Positions 1 to 8,060 of a stretch of 10,992 nucleotides of DNA are shown here, piece by piece. The DNA is from an uncultured Shinella sp. (lineage in GTDB: Bacteria; Pseudomonadota; Alphaproteobacteria; Rhizobiales; Rhizobiaceae): contig CAMLOC010000050.1 of NCBI GenBank assembly GCA_946481465.1, positions 1-10,992 on the forward strand, in the 5' to 3' direction. The notes beneath the pieces were generated by a model. It saw nothing but the letters and a program-made list of their open reading frames with translations, did not search any database and was not told the DNA's origin. Numbering within the stretch: the first letter of the stretch is position 1; the number at the start of each line of letters is the position of its first letter. A program made the translations under genes and the position numbers.

Positions 1-603
1 TTCGATCGCATGCACCATGGCATCGATGCCGGTCGCGGCCGTGTGGAGTGGCGGCAGGCCGCAGGTGAGTTCCCCGTCGAGCAGCACACGGTCGGCATAG
101 AGCTGGTCGGCGACCACGCCCATCTTCGTCGTCTCGCCCGTCGTCAGGATCGTGATATTGGTCACTTCCGATCCCGTGCCGGCCGTGGTCGGGACCTGCA
201 CGAGCGGCAGGCGCCCACCCTCGACCTTGCCGATGCCGTAGAGGCTGGCAAGGTCCTGCCCCGAGCGGATGAGAACGGCGGCAAGCTTGGCCACGTCCAT
301 GGACGAGCCGCCGCCGAAGCCGAGCACGATATCGACCTGCGCTGCCCTGGCGCGCGCGACACAATCGAGAAGCACGCTTTCGGGCGGATCGGCGACGACG
401 GCGTCGAACACGGTGACGGCAAAGCCGTTCGCCTGAAGCGAGGCAAGCGCGGGGTCCAGCACGCCGCAGGCCCTGAGGCCGCCATCCGTGACGAGCAGGA
501 GGCTCCGCGCGGTAAACCAGGCGCCCAGCCTCTCGCCGATATGGGCCGCTCCGCCCCATTCGAGGGCAAGGCTCGGAACGGTGTTGAACTGGAACGGCTG
601 CAT
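1..603 (-). CDS. Iron-containing (class III) alcohol dehydrogenase, N-terminal part, cut by window edge
   Basis: First 201 codons of a gene that continues past the left edge; the family is usually about 380-400 residues, so roughly half is visible. These enzymes interconvert an alcohol and an aldehyde or ketone with NAD(P)H in the cytoplasm. Seen in the sequence: the nucleotide-binding GGGSSMDVAK (97-106), the family motif PTTAGTGSE (138-146), and GIDAMVHAIE at the edge, where Asp194 and His198 match the first two metal ligands of FucO-type enzymes; the other two His ligands lie outside the window. The ATG is 4 bp after the stop of the short-chain dehydrogenase gene and has only a weak ribosome site, so translational coupling is likely. 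It is the most distal visible gene of the operon. The family is clear; the substrate is unknown. A maleylacetate-reductase-like role is possible but less likely in this sugar-transport context. Confidence 0.9.
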   Translation of the reverse strand, partial: MQPFQFNTVPSLALEWGGAAHIGERLGAWFTARSLLLVTDGGLRACGVLDPALASLQANGFAVTVFDAVVADPPESVLLDCVARARAAQVDIVLGFGGGSSMDVAKLAAVLIRSGQDLASLYGIGKVEGGRLPLVQVPTTAGTGSEVTNITILTTGETTKMGVVADQLYADRVLLDGELTCGLPPLHTAATGIDAMVHAIE

Positions 604-607
604 GGGA

Positions 608-1306
608 TCAGGCCGCCAGATAGCCGCCGTCGACGGGCACGATGGCGCCGTGGACATAGGAAGCGTCTTCCGACAGGAGGAACGCCACCACCCGGGCGAT
701 CTCCACCGTGGCGGCCCACCGCCCCATGGGGATGCGCGCATCGATCCGGGCGCGCCGTGCCGCATCCGCCCGCGCACCTTCCGAAATACGCGTCTCCACC
801 CAGCCCGGCGCCACCGCGTTGACGCGGATGCCGCTTGGCCCCCAGGCCACGGCCAGCGAGCGCGTCAGCGCCGCGACGGCGCCCTTGCTGGTGCCGTAGG
901 CGGGCGCGACGGGATTGCCGAACCAACTCCACATCGAAGCGATGTTGACGACCGAGCCGCCGCCGCGCTGGAGCGCATCGCGGGCCGCCGTGCAGGAGGA
1001 AAGGACGCCGGTGACGTTCACCGCCATGACCTTCTCGAAAACTGCCGCGTCCCACTCCTTGCCGTACTGGATGGTTCCTGCGCAGGTCACGAGCCCGCCG
1101 AGCGTTTCGATCCCTTCAAAGACGCGCGCAAGCGAGGCGGGATCGGTGACGTCGCATTCGACGAAGCGGGCGGCATCGGGAAAGCCGTCCTCCCGCTCCA
1201 GCCCCGCAGCCGTCACCTGCCAGCCGCGCTCGACGAGCACCCGGGTCGTCGCCAGGCCGATGCCGGTCCCTCCCCCGGTGACCACCACGTTTCGTATCTC
1301 TCCCAT
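608..1306 (-). CDS. Short-chain dehydrogenase/reductase (SDR), classical type
   Basis: 232 residues, slightly short for classical SDRs (about 250). It should carry out NAD(P)-dependent oxidation of an alcohol or reduction of a ketone in the cytoplasm. Visible motifs are TGGGTGIG (10-17) for the dinucleotide fold, CDVTD with Asp52, CAG (75-77) replacing the usual NNAG, the structural Asn in VNVTG (97), and the catalytic set Ser124 (NIAS), Tyr137 and Lys141 (YGTSK), followed by VAPGWVET near 165-172. The ATG at 1306 is preceded by AAAGGAA at good spacing and lies 2 bp after the stop of the GldA-like gene. In sugar and polyol operons such enzymes often oxidise a ring or chain hydroxyl or a polyol; here the substrate is inferred only from context. 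Resemblance to 3-oxoacyl-ACP reductases is generic for the fold and should not be read as fatty-acid synthesis. Confidence 0.93.
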   Translation of the reverse strand: MGEIRNVVVTGGGTGIGLATTRVLVERGWQVTAAGLEREDGFPDAARFVECDVTDPASLARVFEGIETLGGLVTCAGTIQYGKEWDAAVFEKVMAVNVTGVLSSCTAARDALQRGGGSVVNIASMWSWFGNPVAPAYGTSKGAVAALTRSLAVAWGPSGIRVNAVAPGWVETRISEGARADAARRARIDARIPMGRWAATVEIARVVAFLLSEDASYVHGAIVPVDGGYLAA

Positions 1307-1308
1307 CG

Positions 1309-2358
1309 TCAGTTCCTTTCGTCGAGGCCGCGCATCGCGCGCACGAGATCGCCGGCGTCGAGTTTTCGATAATAGTTCGGCGCATAGGGCGCGGCGAGCC
1401 CGACCTCGGCCATGCGCCGGAAATCGGCCTCCGCCGTGATGCCGAATGCCGCAAAGCCGGTGGGCAGGCCGATGCGGCGGAAGAAACCAGCAAGCGCGCG
1501 GATCTCCTCTGCGCTGCCCTGCCCGGCGGCAAGCTGCGTCAGCGTGCCGAGCGCGACCATTTCGCCGTGCAGCAAGCCGGACAATGCCGGCATGATCGAG
1601 AAGCCGCGCACCATGGCATGAGCGATGGAAAGGCCGCCGCTTTCAAAGGCAAGGCCACTCAGGAGCACCGCCGCCTCGACGACGCGTTCGAAGGCCACGT
1701 CGGGCCCGGCTGCGGCCATGGCGGCCTCGCTGTCGGCGAGAAGGATTTCCTGGGCGCGCGCGACGATCGCCTGCGTCAGCTCCGTCGGCCGGCCCGAGAA
1801 GAAGTTGAGCCCGCCGCCGGCAAGCGCGCCGGCAAGCTCGTAAGGCTTCGACATCGCATCGCCGATGCCGGCGGCCAGGAACCGGCGCGGCGCCCCGGCG
1901 ATGACGGCGGTATCGACCAGCACCAGCACGGGATTGGTCTTCATGCGGCGCACGCCCTCGACGGCATGATCCGGCGTGTAGACGACGGCGATATGGCTGG
2001 TGGGGCTGTCGTTGGAGGCGATCGTCGGCACGATGGCGACCGGCAGGCCGCGCTCGATCGCGGCGCCCTTCGCCGTGTCGATCGCCTTGCCGCCGCCAAT
2101 GCCGATGAGAAGCCGGGCATCGCCCGCCTCTGCGGCACGGGCGGCGATTTCCGCCGCGGTGCATTCGCCGCCGAATTCCATGAGGCGGGCATCGGGCAAC
2201 TGGCGTACGATACGGTCGCCGAGAAGGCTGCGGGCGACCGGATCGATGACCACGGCCACCGGGCCGCCGCCGACGATCGCCACCTCTTCCGCCAGCCGGT
2301 CGATGGCGCCCGGCCCCTGCACGTAGCGCAGCGGCGCCCCCAGAATACGCATGGTCAT
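1309..2358 (-). CDS. GldA-like glycerol/polyol dehydrogenase (iron-containing ADH superfamily)
   Basis: 349 residues, close to glycerol dehydrogenases (about 365). Family members oxidise glycerol or a related vicinal diol to the ketone with NAD+ and a divalent metal. Visible: the glycine-rich dinucleotide site GIGGGKAIDTAK (86-97), the substrate-region motif VPTIASNDSPTS (110-121) with Asp117, and the three expected metal ligands Asp167 (GIGDAMSK), His247 (LSIAHAM) and His264 (LLHGEM). The usual family text is closer to ASTDAP, so Asn116 and Ser118 may indicate a changed substrate. ATG codons stand at 2358 and 2352; the first is chosen because AAAGGG lies about 8 bases upstream, and it begins 4 bp after the permease stop. 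The short distances before and after it place the gene firmly in the operon. Glycerol itself is only one candidate; tetritols, pentitols or an amino alcohol are also possible. Glycerol-1-phosphate dehydrogenase is less likely given the motif. Confidence 0.92.
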   Translation of the reverse strand: MTMRILGAPLRYVQGPGAIDRLAEEVAIVGGGPVAVVIDPVARSLLGDRIVRQLPDARLMEFGGECTAAEIAARAAEAGDARLLIGIGGGKAIDTAKGAAIERGLPVAIVPTIASNDSPTSHIAVVYTPDHAVEGVRRMKTNPVLVLVDTAVIAGAPRRFLAAGIGDAMSKPYELAGALAGGGLNFFSGRPTELTQAIVARAQEILLADSEAAMAAAGPDVAFERVVEAAVLLSGLAFESGGLSIAHAMVRGFSIMPALSGLLHGEMVALGTLTQLAAGQGSAEEIRALAGFFRRIGLPTGFAAFGITAEADFRRMAEVGLAAPYAPNYYRKLDAGDLVRAMRGLDERN

Positions 2359-2362
2359 GGCA

Positions 2363-3205
2363 TCACCCTTTCACGGCGCCGGCCGTCAGGCCCTGGACGA
2401 AGTAGCGCGACAGCGCCAGGAAGGCGGCGAAGAGCGGCAGGGCGATCAGCGTCGAACCCGCCATCACGTCGCCCCAGCGCAGGTCGAAGGCGCCGATCAT
2501 CGAGGCAAGGCCGAGCGGCACGGTCTTGTTGGCGTCCGAGCCGATCATGACGAGCGCGAACGTATAATCCGTCCACGAGAGCAGGAAGGCGAAGATCGCG
2601 ACCGTCACGAGGCCGGGAACCGAAAGCGGCAGCACCACCCGCAGGAACGCGCCGAGCCGCGTGCAGCCATCGACCATCGCCGCCTCCTCCAGTTCGAAGG
2701 GCATGGTCTTGAAGAAGCCCCAGAGGAACCAGACGCCGAGCGGCATGGTGATCGTCAGGTGCGAGATGACGAGCGAGAGCAGCGTGTCGTTGAGCCCGAC
2801 GACCGAGAACATCGCATAGAGCGGAATAGCGAGCAGCAGCGGCGGGAACATGTAGGCATAGAGCATGCCGGCGATGATCATCTGCTTGCCGCGAATGCGC
2901 TGGCGCGTGACGCCGTAGGCGATCATCACCGACAGGACCATCGTCAGCGCCACGGTGGTCACCGCGACGATCAGGCTGTTGAGGAACTGCCGCGGATAAT
3001 CGGTCTGTGCCAGCAGGCTGGTATAGTATTCCAGCGTCCAGCGCTGCGGCACCAGCGAGGGGTTCATCAGCATTTCCTGCGTGGGACGCAGGGAGGAGAC
3101 GATCATCCAGTAGATCGGGAAGGCGCTGTAGACGGCAAGAACGATCGCCGCGAAGTAGAGCCCCGCGCGGCCGGCGATCCGCCGGGGTTGGATTTGCCCG
3201 CTCAT
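2363..3205 (-). CDS. Carbohydrate ABC transporter permease, MalG/UgpE type
   Basis: 280 residues, the normal length for the second inner-membrane subunit of a CUT1 sugar importer. About six hydrophobic segments are visible (near 15-37, 75-100, 108-135, 140-165, 196-220 and 247-270). The cytoplasmic EAA loop that docks on the ATPase is EAAMVDG...VVLP at 174-193. The reading frame stays open upstream to 4123, but that extension is the antiparallel shadow of the first permease. The real start is the ATG at 3205, whose ATGA overlaps the stop of the MalF-like gene by 4 bp and has AAGG a few bases upstream. Such overlap is usual for co-translated permease pairs. It should form a heterodimer with the product of 3202-4062 and receive substrate from the binding protein encoded at 4120-5448. 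Confidence 0.95.
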   Translation of the reverse strand: MSGQIQPRRIAGRAGLYFAAIVLAVYSAFPIYWMIVSSLRPTQEMLMNPSLVPQRWTLEYYTSLLAQTDYPRQFLNSLIVAVTTVALTMVLSVMIAYGVTRQRIRGKQMIIAGMLYAYMFPPLLLAIPLYAMFSVVGLNDTLLSLVISHLTITMPLGVWFLWGFFKTMPFELEEAAMVDGCTRLGAFLRVVLPLSVPGLVTVAIFAFLLSWTDYTFALVMIGSDANKTVPLGLASMIGAFDLRWGDVMAGSTLIALPLFAAFLALSRYFVQGLTAGAVKG

Positions 3206-4062
3206 TTGCCTTGCTCCATCGGGAATACGCGGAAGTAGATCGCCACGGCGACCATGAGGACGAAGAAGGAGAGCGTCGCGATGGCCGCGCCGCTGCCGAT
3301 GTCGTAGAGCGCAAAGGCCTCGCGGTAGGACAGGACCGGCAGGTGCTCCGTCGCCCCCAGCGGCCCGCCGCCCGTCGCCAGCCAGACGACGTCGAACTTG
3401 TTGAACATCCAAACGCCGCGCAGGAGGATGATGACCGTCAGGATCGGCCGCAGCGACGGCAGCGTGACGTGGAAGAACTGCCGGATCGGCCCGGCGCCAT
3501 CGACGCGCGCCGCCTCGTAGAGCTGGGTCGGCACCGTCTGCAGGCCGGCGAGGAAGGTCGTGGTGACGAAGGGCGTCCACAGCCAGACCGAAATCAGGAT
3601 GACGGAGACCATCGAGGCCGTTTCCGTTTCGAACCAGTAGATCGGCGGCAGGCCCCATTCGTCCATCAGGATCGTCACGATGCCGAGCGAACCGTCCACC
3701 ATCCACTTGAACACCAGGACGGCGACGACCGTCGGCAGCAGATAGGGCAGGAAGGCGAGGCCCCGCAGCAGCGACCGGCCGATGAAGTTCTGGTTCAAGA
3801 GCAGCGCGAAGCCGATGCCGAGCACCACCTGCAAGACGATCGCGAGCCCGGCATAGACGATGCCGTTCCACAGCGCGTTCCAGAACGCGGCGCTCGCCAG
3901 GACCTCGGCGTATTTCGCCAGACCGACCCAGACCGGATCGGCCGTCAGCGACGGCATGTCGTAGAAGCTGAGGGATACCGCGTAAAACGCGGGGCCGACG
4001 ATCAGCAAGAGGGTCGCAAGGATCCCGACGCCGAGAAAGCCGGGCAGCAGCCAGCGGGTCAT
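3202..4062 (-). CDS. Carbohydrate ABC transporter permease, MalF/UgpA type
   Basis: 286 residues with six predicted membrane segments, beginning with a hydrophobic stretch at 4-30 and lacking the long periplasmic loop of E. coli MalF, so it is closer in form to UgpA and LacF. The EAA docking loop is YEAARVDGAG...TLP at 182-202. The start at 4062 is well supported: CAGGAG stands 7 bases before the ATG. A 57-bp gap containing a strong stem-loop separates it from the upstream binding-protein gene, while downstream it overlaps the MalG-like gene by 4 bp. It is one half of the translocation pore for the imported sugar or polyol. Nothing in permeases of this class fixes the substrate from sequence alone. 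Confidence 0.95.
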   Translation of the reverse strand: MTRWLLPGFLGVGILATLLLIVGPAFYAVSLSFYDMPSLTADPVWVGLAKYAEVLASAAFWNALWNGIVYAGLAIVLQVVLGIGFALLLNQNFIGRSLLRGLAFLPYLLPTVVAVLVFKWMVDGSLGIVTILMDEWGLPPIYWFETETASMVSVILISVWLWTPFVTTTFLAGLQTVPTQLYEAARVDGAGPIRQFFHVTLPSLRPILTVIILLRGVWMFNKFDVVWLATGGGPLGATEHLPVLSYREAFALYDIGSGAAIATLSFFVLMVAVAIYFRVFPMEQGK

Positions 4063-4084
4063 TCGAAAACTCCTGTGGGAACAG

Positions 4085-4113
4085 GCCGGGGGAGGAACGC
4101 GCCCTCCCCCGGC
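4085..4113 (-). other. Perfect intercistronic stem-loop between binding-protein and permease genes
   Basis: Two exact 11-base arms, GCCGGGGGAGG at 4085-4095 and its complement CCTCCCCCGGC at 4103-4113, surround a 7-base loop. It begins 6 bases after the binding-protein stop and ends about 22 bases before the permease start, leaving the permease ribosome site free. No run of T follows on the minus strand, so a full intrinsic terminator is unlikely. Known malE-malF type operons carry structures here that protect the upstream message from 3' exonucleases and give far more binding protein than permease; that role is inferred by position. Confidence 0.75.
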
Positions 4114-4119
4114 ATCTCG

Positions 4120-5448
4120 TCACTTGATGACGTCGCGCATCTTGGCGGCAGCTTGCGCCACGGCCTCGGCCGAGTCCATCTCGCGCAGGATCTTGTTCTG
4201 CAGCATTTCCGGCATGACGAAGGATTCGAACACCTTGCCCGGCCGGACGTCCGGCCGCGGCCCCTGCGTGTCGATCGAGGTCAGGACGACCGATCCGTCG
4301 GTGACAAGGTTGCGCATCTGGTCGATCTCCGCGCCGAACTGCTTGATCAGCGCATTGTCGCGCCAGCGCTGGTCGTCGTAGATGTCGAGCCGGGCCGGCT
4401 GGAAGTGCACGGGCGCGCTGTGCAGGAAGTCGACCATGCGGTCGGTCGTCAGCCAGCGCATGAACTCCATGGCATTGCCGGTATTGTCGGTCTTCAGCAC
4501 GACCCAGCCGTCATAGCCGTGGCTGACCGCCGTCTGCTTTCCGGCGCTGTCCATATAGGGCATGATGCCGAGGCGCCCGCCCATGTCGGGATTGTCGCGC
4601 GCCGCGGCCTCGTAGACGCGGCCCGCATAGGCGCCATGCGCCACCGTGCCGGCAACGAGGTTCGACAGGACGTCCGAATAACCGGCCTGGAGCGCGCCGG
4701 GCGGCATGGTGGCGTAGAGCCGCGCCATGAAGTCGAGATAGGCGGCGGCCTTCGGCTTCATCTCGTCATTGTCGATGATGACGTTCCAATCGTCGTCGAA
4801 GAGCTTGACGCCCTCGGCCCACAGGAAGGCGAAGGACATCCAGTTGGCGGCGCCGTTGGAGCCGATGGGGAAGAGGCATCCCTTCTGGCGGCCCTCCACC
4901 AGCGCCTCGCAATTGCCGGCGAAGGCATCCCAGGTCTTCGGCACCGAGAGGCCCTTCGCCTCGTAGAGGTCCTTGCGGTAGTAGATGAGCGCGAGGTTGT
5001 AGTCGAAGGGATACCAGTAGACCTTGCCATCGATGGGGAAGAGAATGTTGTTGCCCCATTTGAACTCGTCGGTGAGCTCGTTCAGCGGCACGATCTGCTC
5101 CTCTTCGGCGAGGAGAAGGACCTGGCCGATGAAGCCGACATTGGCGACGTCATAGGGCGTGCCGGAACGGATGCCGTTGGTGATCTTGGTGAAGGCCTCG
5201 TCGAGCGGTACGGAATCGACGATGACCTCGACGCCGGCCTTCTCTTGATACTCCTTGGCCATCTTGGCGAAGAAGGCGAGCGTATCCTTGCCCGTCTCGC
5301 AGTTCAGGAAGCGGATGGGACGTTTTTCCTGCGCGCGCAGGGCGGGCGCGGCCAGCCCCGACAGCGCAAGGCCCATGCCGAGCGCGCCCGCGCCCTTGAG
5401 AGCCTGCCGCCTCGTCCAGACGCCACCCTTCGTTTTCTCGTATGCCAT
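4120..5448 (-). CDS. Extracellular solute-binding protein family 1, sugar ABC importer, probable Tat export
   Basis: 442 residues, typical for COG1653 sugar-binding proteins. It should capture the substrate in the periplasm and deliver it to the two permeases. The N-terminus has TRRQALKG (12-19), a plausible twin-arginine motif, then a hydrophobic alanine/glycine-rich stretch and APALRAQE, with cleavage after Ala36 or Ala39. The mature part starts with a beta strand (PIRFLNCETG) and continues with family features such as YPFDYNLALIYYRKDLYE near 147-164 and VPKTWDAF near 169-176. An in-frame ATG at 5463 exists, but it would place GGGAGGAG inside the coding region; the ATG at 5448 has that purine-rich site 6-7 bases upstream and is preferred. 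The gene follows the ATPase by 54 bp and is the only importer gene with clear gaps on both sides, fitting separate control of its level. Substrate class is inferred from the operon. Confidence 0.94.
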   Translation of the reverse strand: MAYEKTKGGVWTRRQALKGAGALGMGLALSGLAAPALRAQEKRPIRFLNCETGKDTLAFFAKMAKEYQEKAGVEVIVDSVPLDEAFTKITNGIRSGTPYDVANVGFIGQVLLLAEEEQIVPLNELTDEFKWGNNILFPIDGKVYWYPFDYNLALIYYRKDLYEAKGLSVPKTWDAFAGNCEALVEGRQKGCLFPIGSNGAANWMSFAFLWAEGVKLFDDDWNVIIDNDEMKPKAAAYLDFMARLYATMPPGALQAGYSDVLSNLVAGTVAHGAYAGRVYEAAARDNPDMGGRLGIMPYMDSAGKQTAVSHGYDGWVVLKTDNTGNAMEFMRWLTTDRMVDFLHSAPVHFQPARLDIYDDQRWRDNALIKQFGAEIDQMRNLVTDGSVVLTSIDTQGPRPDVRPGKVFESFVMPEMLQNKILREMDSAEAVAQAAAKMRDVIK

Positions 5449-5465
5449 GTCTTCTCCTCCCATGA

Positions 5466-5511
5466 TCCGCCCTTTGTGCGGACGCTCCCAATGCGTTGGC
5501 CGTTATCGGCC
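5466..5511 (-). other. Two short inverted repeats in the ATPase/binding-protein gap
   Basis: GGCCG (5498-5502) and CGGCC (5507-5511) form a 5-bp stem whose 4-base loop contains three bases of the ATPase stop codon TAA. TCCGC (5466-5470) and GCGGA (5478-5482) form a second 5-bp stem with a 7-base loop. Both are short and may be chance in GC-rich DNA. They are listed because this is one of only two real gaps inside the operon. Confidence 0.25.
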
Positions 5512-6564
5512 GGTGGAAAGCCTTTCGCCGCTTTCGCGGTCGAAGAGATGGATCGCCGCCTCCGGTACGGCGATCCTCATGTCGCTGCCGGGCGCCACGT
5601 CGTCGCGGCGGCCGGTCATGACGCGCAGGCGGCGACCCGCAAGCTCACCGATGAACAGGGTCTGCGAGCCGAGCTGCTCGATGCCGCGGACGGTGAAGGG
5701 CAACCCCTCCCCGGCCGGCACGATCGCCTCCGGCCGCATGCCGACCGTCACGCGCCCCTCCCGGCGCGCAAGGTCCGATGGGGCAGGAAGCGAAACGCCC
5801 TCGCCGAGCACCAGCCGCCCGTCGGCAAGATCCGCATCGATGAGGTTCATCTCGGGCGAGCCGATGAAGCCGGCGACGAAGGCGTTGGCCGGGCGGTCGT
5901 AGACCTCCAGCGGCGAACCGATCTGCTGCACCCGCCCGTCCCGCATGATGACGATGCGGTCGGCGAGCGTCATCGCCTCGGTCTGGTCATGCGTGACGTA
6001 AAGCATCGCCTTGCCGATGCGCCTTTGCAGCAGGGCAATCTCCTCGCGCATGCGCGAGCGCAGCTTGGCGTCGAGATTGGACAGCGGCTCGTCGAGCAGG
6101 AAGACCGCCGGATCGCGCACCAGCGCGCGACCGAGCGCCACACGCTGCATCTGGCCGCCCGAGAGCTGGCCGGGCTTGCGCTCGAGCAGATGCGTGATGT
6201 CCAGCATCTCGGCCGCCGCATCGACCCGCTTCGTGATCTCGGCCGCGTCGGTGCCCCGCATCTTCAGGCCGAAGGACATGTTCCCCCGGATCGTCTTGTG
6301 CGGGTAGAGCGCGTAGTTCTGGAACACCATCGCGATGTCGCGGTCCTTCGGCTCCAGCGCCGTGACGTCGCGCCCGCCGATATGCAGCTTGCCGTCGCTG
6401 ATCGTTTCGAGCCCCGCGACCATGCGCAGCGTGGTCGACTTGCCGCAGCCCGAAGGGCCGAGCAGCACGATCAGCTCGCCCTTGGCGATTTCGAGATCGA
6501 CACCCTCCACCGCGACCACCGGGCCATAGGTCTTGCGCAGCTTGCGCAGGCTGACTTCCGCCAT
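5503..6564 (-). CDS. ABC transporter ATPase, MalK/UgpC type
   Basis: 353 residues, the standard length for CUT1 ATPases. It hydrolyses ATP on the cytoplasmic face to drive sugar import. Seen in order: Walker [10 protein letters not shown] (36-44), Q-loop [11 protein letters not shown] (Gln82), signature [14 protein letters not shown] (134-147), Walker B VFLLDEP (154-160), D-loop SNLDAKLR and H-loop THDQTEAM (His192). A C-terminal TOBE-type beta domain occupies roughly 235-353. A GTG at 6567 is also in frame, but GGAGG is 7 bases from the ATG at 6564 and only 4 from the GTG, so the ATG is preferred. That ATG shares one base with the kinase stop codon (TGATG). Because such ATPases can serve several importers in rhizobia, partners other than the adjacent permeases are possible, though gene order argues for a dedicated complex. 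Confidence 0.96.
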   Translation of the reverse strand: MAEVSLRKLRKTYGPVVAVEGVDLEIAKGELIVLLGPSGCGKSTTLRMVAGLETISDGKLHIGGRDVTALEPKDRDIAMVFQNYALYPHKTIRGNMSFGLKMRGTDAAEITKRVDAAAEMLDITHLLERKPGQLSGGQMQRVALGRALVRDPAVFLLDEPLSNLDAKLRSRMREEIALLQRRIGKAMLYVTHDQTEAMTLADRIVIMRDGRVQQIGSPLEVYDRPANAFVAGFIGSPEMNLIDADLADGRLVLGEGVSLPAPSDLARREGRVTVGMRPEAIVPAGEGLPFTVRGIEQLGSQTLFIGELAGRRLRVMTGRRDDVAPGSDMRIAVPEAAIHLFDRESGERLSTGR

Positions 6565-8060
6565 CACTTCGCCTCCCTGATTGCCCGGACCGTTTCGTGA
6601 TTGACCGGGGTCAGCGCCTCCTTGGCCGCCCGGAAGCGGGCAAAGCCCGCATCATAGACCCCGGCGACGCCCGCGGCCGGGACCAGGGTCTCAGCCACCT
6701 TGATGACGCGGGCGGCATCCGCCGTATCGGCGAAGACGCCGATGCCGATGCCGGCGATGAGGGCCGCGCCGTAGGATGCGTCGCCCTCCGCCGGAACCTC
6801 GATGGTGAGGCCCGTGACGTCGGCGATGATCTGGCGCCACAGGGCGCTGCGCGTGCCGCCGCCGACGAGGCGCGCGGTGTCGAAGCCCATGCCCCGGGAT
6901 TTCAGCACCGTCAGGCAATCGCGCAGCGTGTAGGCGATGCCTTCGTAGAGCGCGCGGCAGATGTGCGGCGCCCCATGCTGGAAACCGAGCCCCACGAAGG
7001 AGGCCCGCAGGTCCGGATCCCAATAGGGGCTCCGCTCGCCGTTGAGATAGGGGTGGAAGAGCAGGCCTTCCGACCCCGCCGGAGCCTCCTGCGCCTTCCG
7101 GTCCATGCCGTCGAAGCCGATCTCCGCAAACAGCGCATCGCGCAGCCAGCGATGGGCGGAAGCGCAGGAATTGGTGCCGAGGATGGCGTAGTGATGGCCG
7201 GGAACGAGGTGCGGATAATGGATGACGTCGTCGGAGAAGACCGGCGCGGCGGTGAGCGTGGAGACCGTGCCCGCCGTCGCCAGCTTCAGCGCGCCGATGC
7301 CCGGCCGGGTCATGCCGGCCGCATAGGTTTCCGCATTGGTGTCGGACGTGCCGCAGACGACGGACGTGCCTTCCTTAAGACCCGTCTCGGCGGCAGCCGC
7401 CGCCGTCACGGTCCCGGTCGTCGCGGTTGAGCCGACGATCTGCGGCAGCACGCCGGGTTCCAGCCCCGCCATCGCGCACAGTTCCGCCGACCAGCTGTCG
7501 CGCTGCGCATCGGCCAGCATCAGGCCCCAGGCATCCGTGAGGTCCGTCGCATCGCTACCGTCGAGACGACGGCGCAACCAGTCCTTGGCAGGTCGCAGGC
7601 GGCGGACACGGGCATGGACCTCCGGCTCCTCCTCCCGCAACCAGACGAGCTGCGGCAGGGTCCAGGTCGGGCTGACCCGGTTGCCGGAAAGTTCGAGGAT
7701 GCGCGGGCCGCGAGCGGCCCTTTCCCGCGCGACCTGCGGGCCGGAGCGCTGGTCGTTCCACATGATGGCCGGGCGCAGGGTCCGGCCCGCCTCGTCCTCA
7801 AGGACATGGGTATGGGCGCCCGCGGTCACGGAGACGGCGGCGACGCGGCCGGGATCGATGCCGGCCTGCCAGATCGTCCGGAGCGACTGCACCAGGGCGG
7901 ACCACCAGCCTTCCGGGTCCTGCTCGCTGAAGCCGGGTTTCGGCACCAGCGTTTCGACGGGAACAGAGGCGGTGGCAAGGACCTTCCCGTCACCGGAAAT
8001 GACCGTCGACTTGAGCGATCCTGCACCGAGATCGATCCCGAGCAAGAGGATGTCAGACAT
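6564..8060 (-). CDS. FGGY-family carbohydrate kinase, xylulokinase-like
   Basis: 498 residues, matching xylulokinase-sized FGGY kinases. It should transfer phosphate from ATP to a hydroxyl of a sugar, ketose or polyol in the cytoplasm. Visible features: the N-terminal phosphate-binding GIDLGAGSLKS (8-18), IMWNDQRS (99-106) in the sugar-binding domain, Asp240 in GTSDTNAETYAAG at the position of the catalytic base in xylulokinases, FHPYLNGERSPYW (335-347), and the C-terminal ATP-site GGGTRSALWRQ (400-410). The frame is open up to 8114, but the residues before MSDILLLGID are low-complexity and antiparallel to the oxidase gene. The ATG at 8060 has AGGGG six bases upstream and overlaps the oxidase stop by 8 bp (ATGTCTGA), so it is chosen. 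In context it commits the imported compound or its oxidised product to central metabolism. D-xylulose, L-xylulose, erythrulose, glycerol or dihydroxyacetone are all possible; the name xylB is not justified. Confidence 0.93.
   Translation of the reverse strand: MSDILLLGIDLGAGSLKSTVISGDGKVLATASVPVETLVPKPGFSEQDPEGWWSALVQSLRTIWQAGIDPGRVAAVSVTAGAHTHVLEDEAGRTLRPAIMWNDQRSGPQVARERAARGPRILELSGNRVSPTWTLPQLVWLREEEPEVHARVRRLRPAKDWLRRRLDGSDATDLTDAWGLMLADAQRDSWSAELCAMAGLEPGVLPQIVGSTATTGTVTAAAAAETGLKEGTSVVCGTSDTNAETYAAGMTRPGIGALKLATAGTVSTLTAAPVFSDDVIHYPHLVPGHHYAILGTNSCASAHRWLRDALFAEIGFDGMDRKAQEAPAGSEGLLFHPYLNGERSPYWDPDLRASFVGLGFQHGAPHICRALYEGIAYTLRDCLTVLKSRGMGFDTARLVGGGTRSALWRQIIADVTGLTIEVPAEGDASYGAALIAGIGIGVFADTADAARVIKVAETLVPAAGVAGVYDAGFARFRAAKEALTPVNHETVRAIREAK

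Noticed and set aside
3206..4123. Upstream extension of the MalG-like permease to a 586-residue protein
   Set aside because: The extra 306 residues are the out-of-frame reading of the MalF-like gene; the ATGA overlap at 3202-3205 and the hydrophobic start MSGQIQ... mark the true N-terminus.
3007..6600. Very long plus-strand open frame of 1197 codons
   Set aside because: It runs antiparallel to four well-supported importer genes, is rich in Arg, His, Asp and Gly with no recognisable domain, and arises from the GC-biased third positions of the minus-strand genes.
6564..8060. Firm naming of the kinase as xylulokinase XylB
   Set aside because: No xylose isomerase is nearby and FGGY kinases cannot be assigned a substrate from the visible motifs alone.
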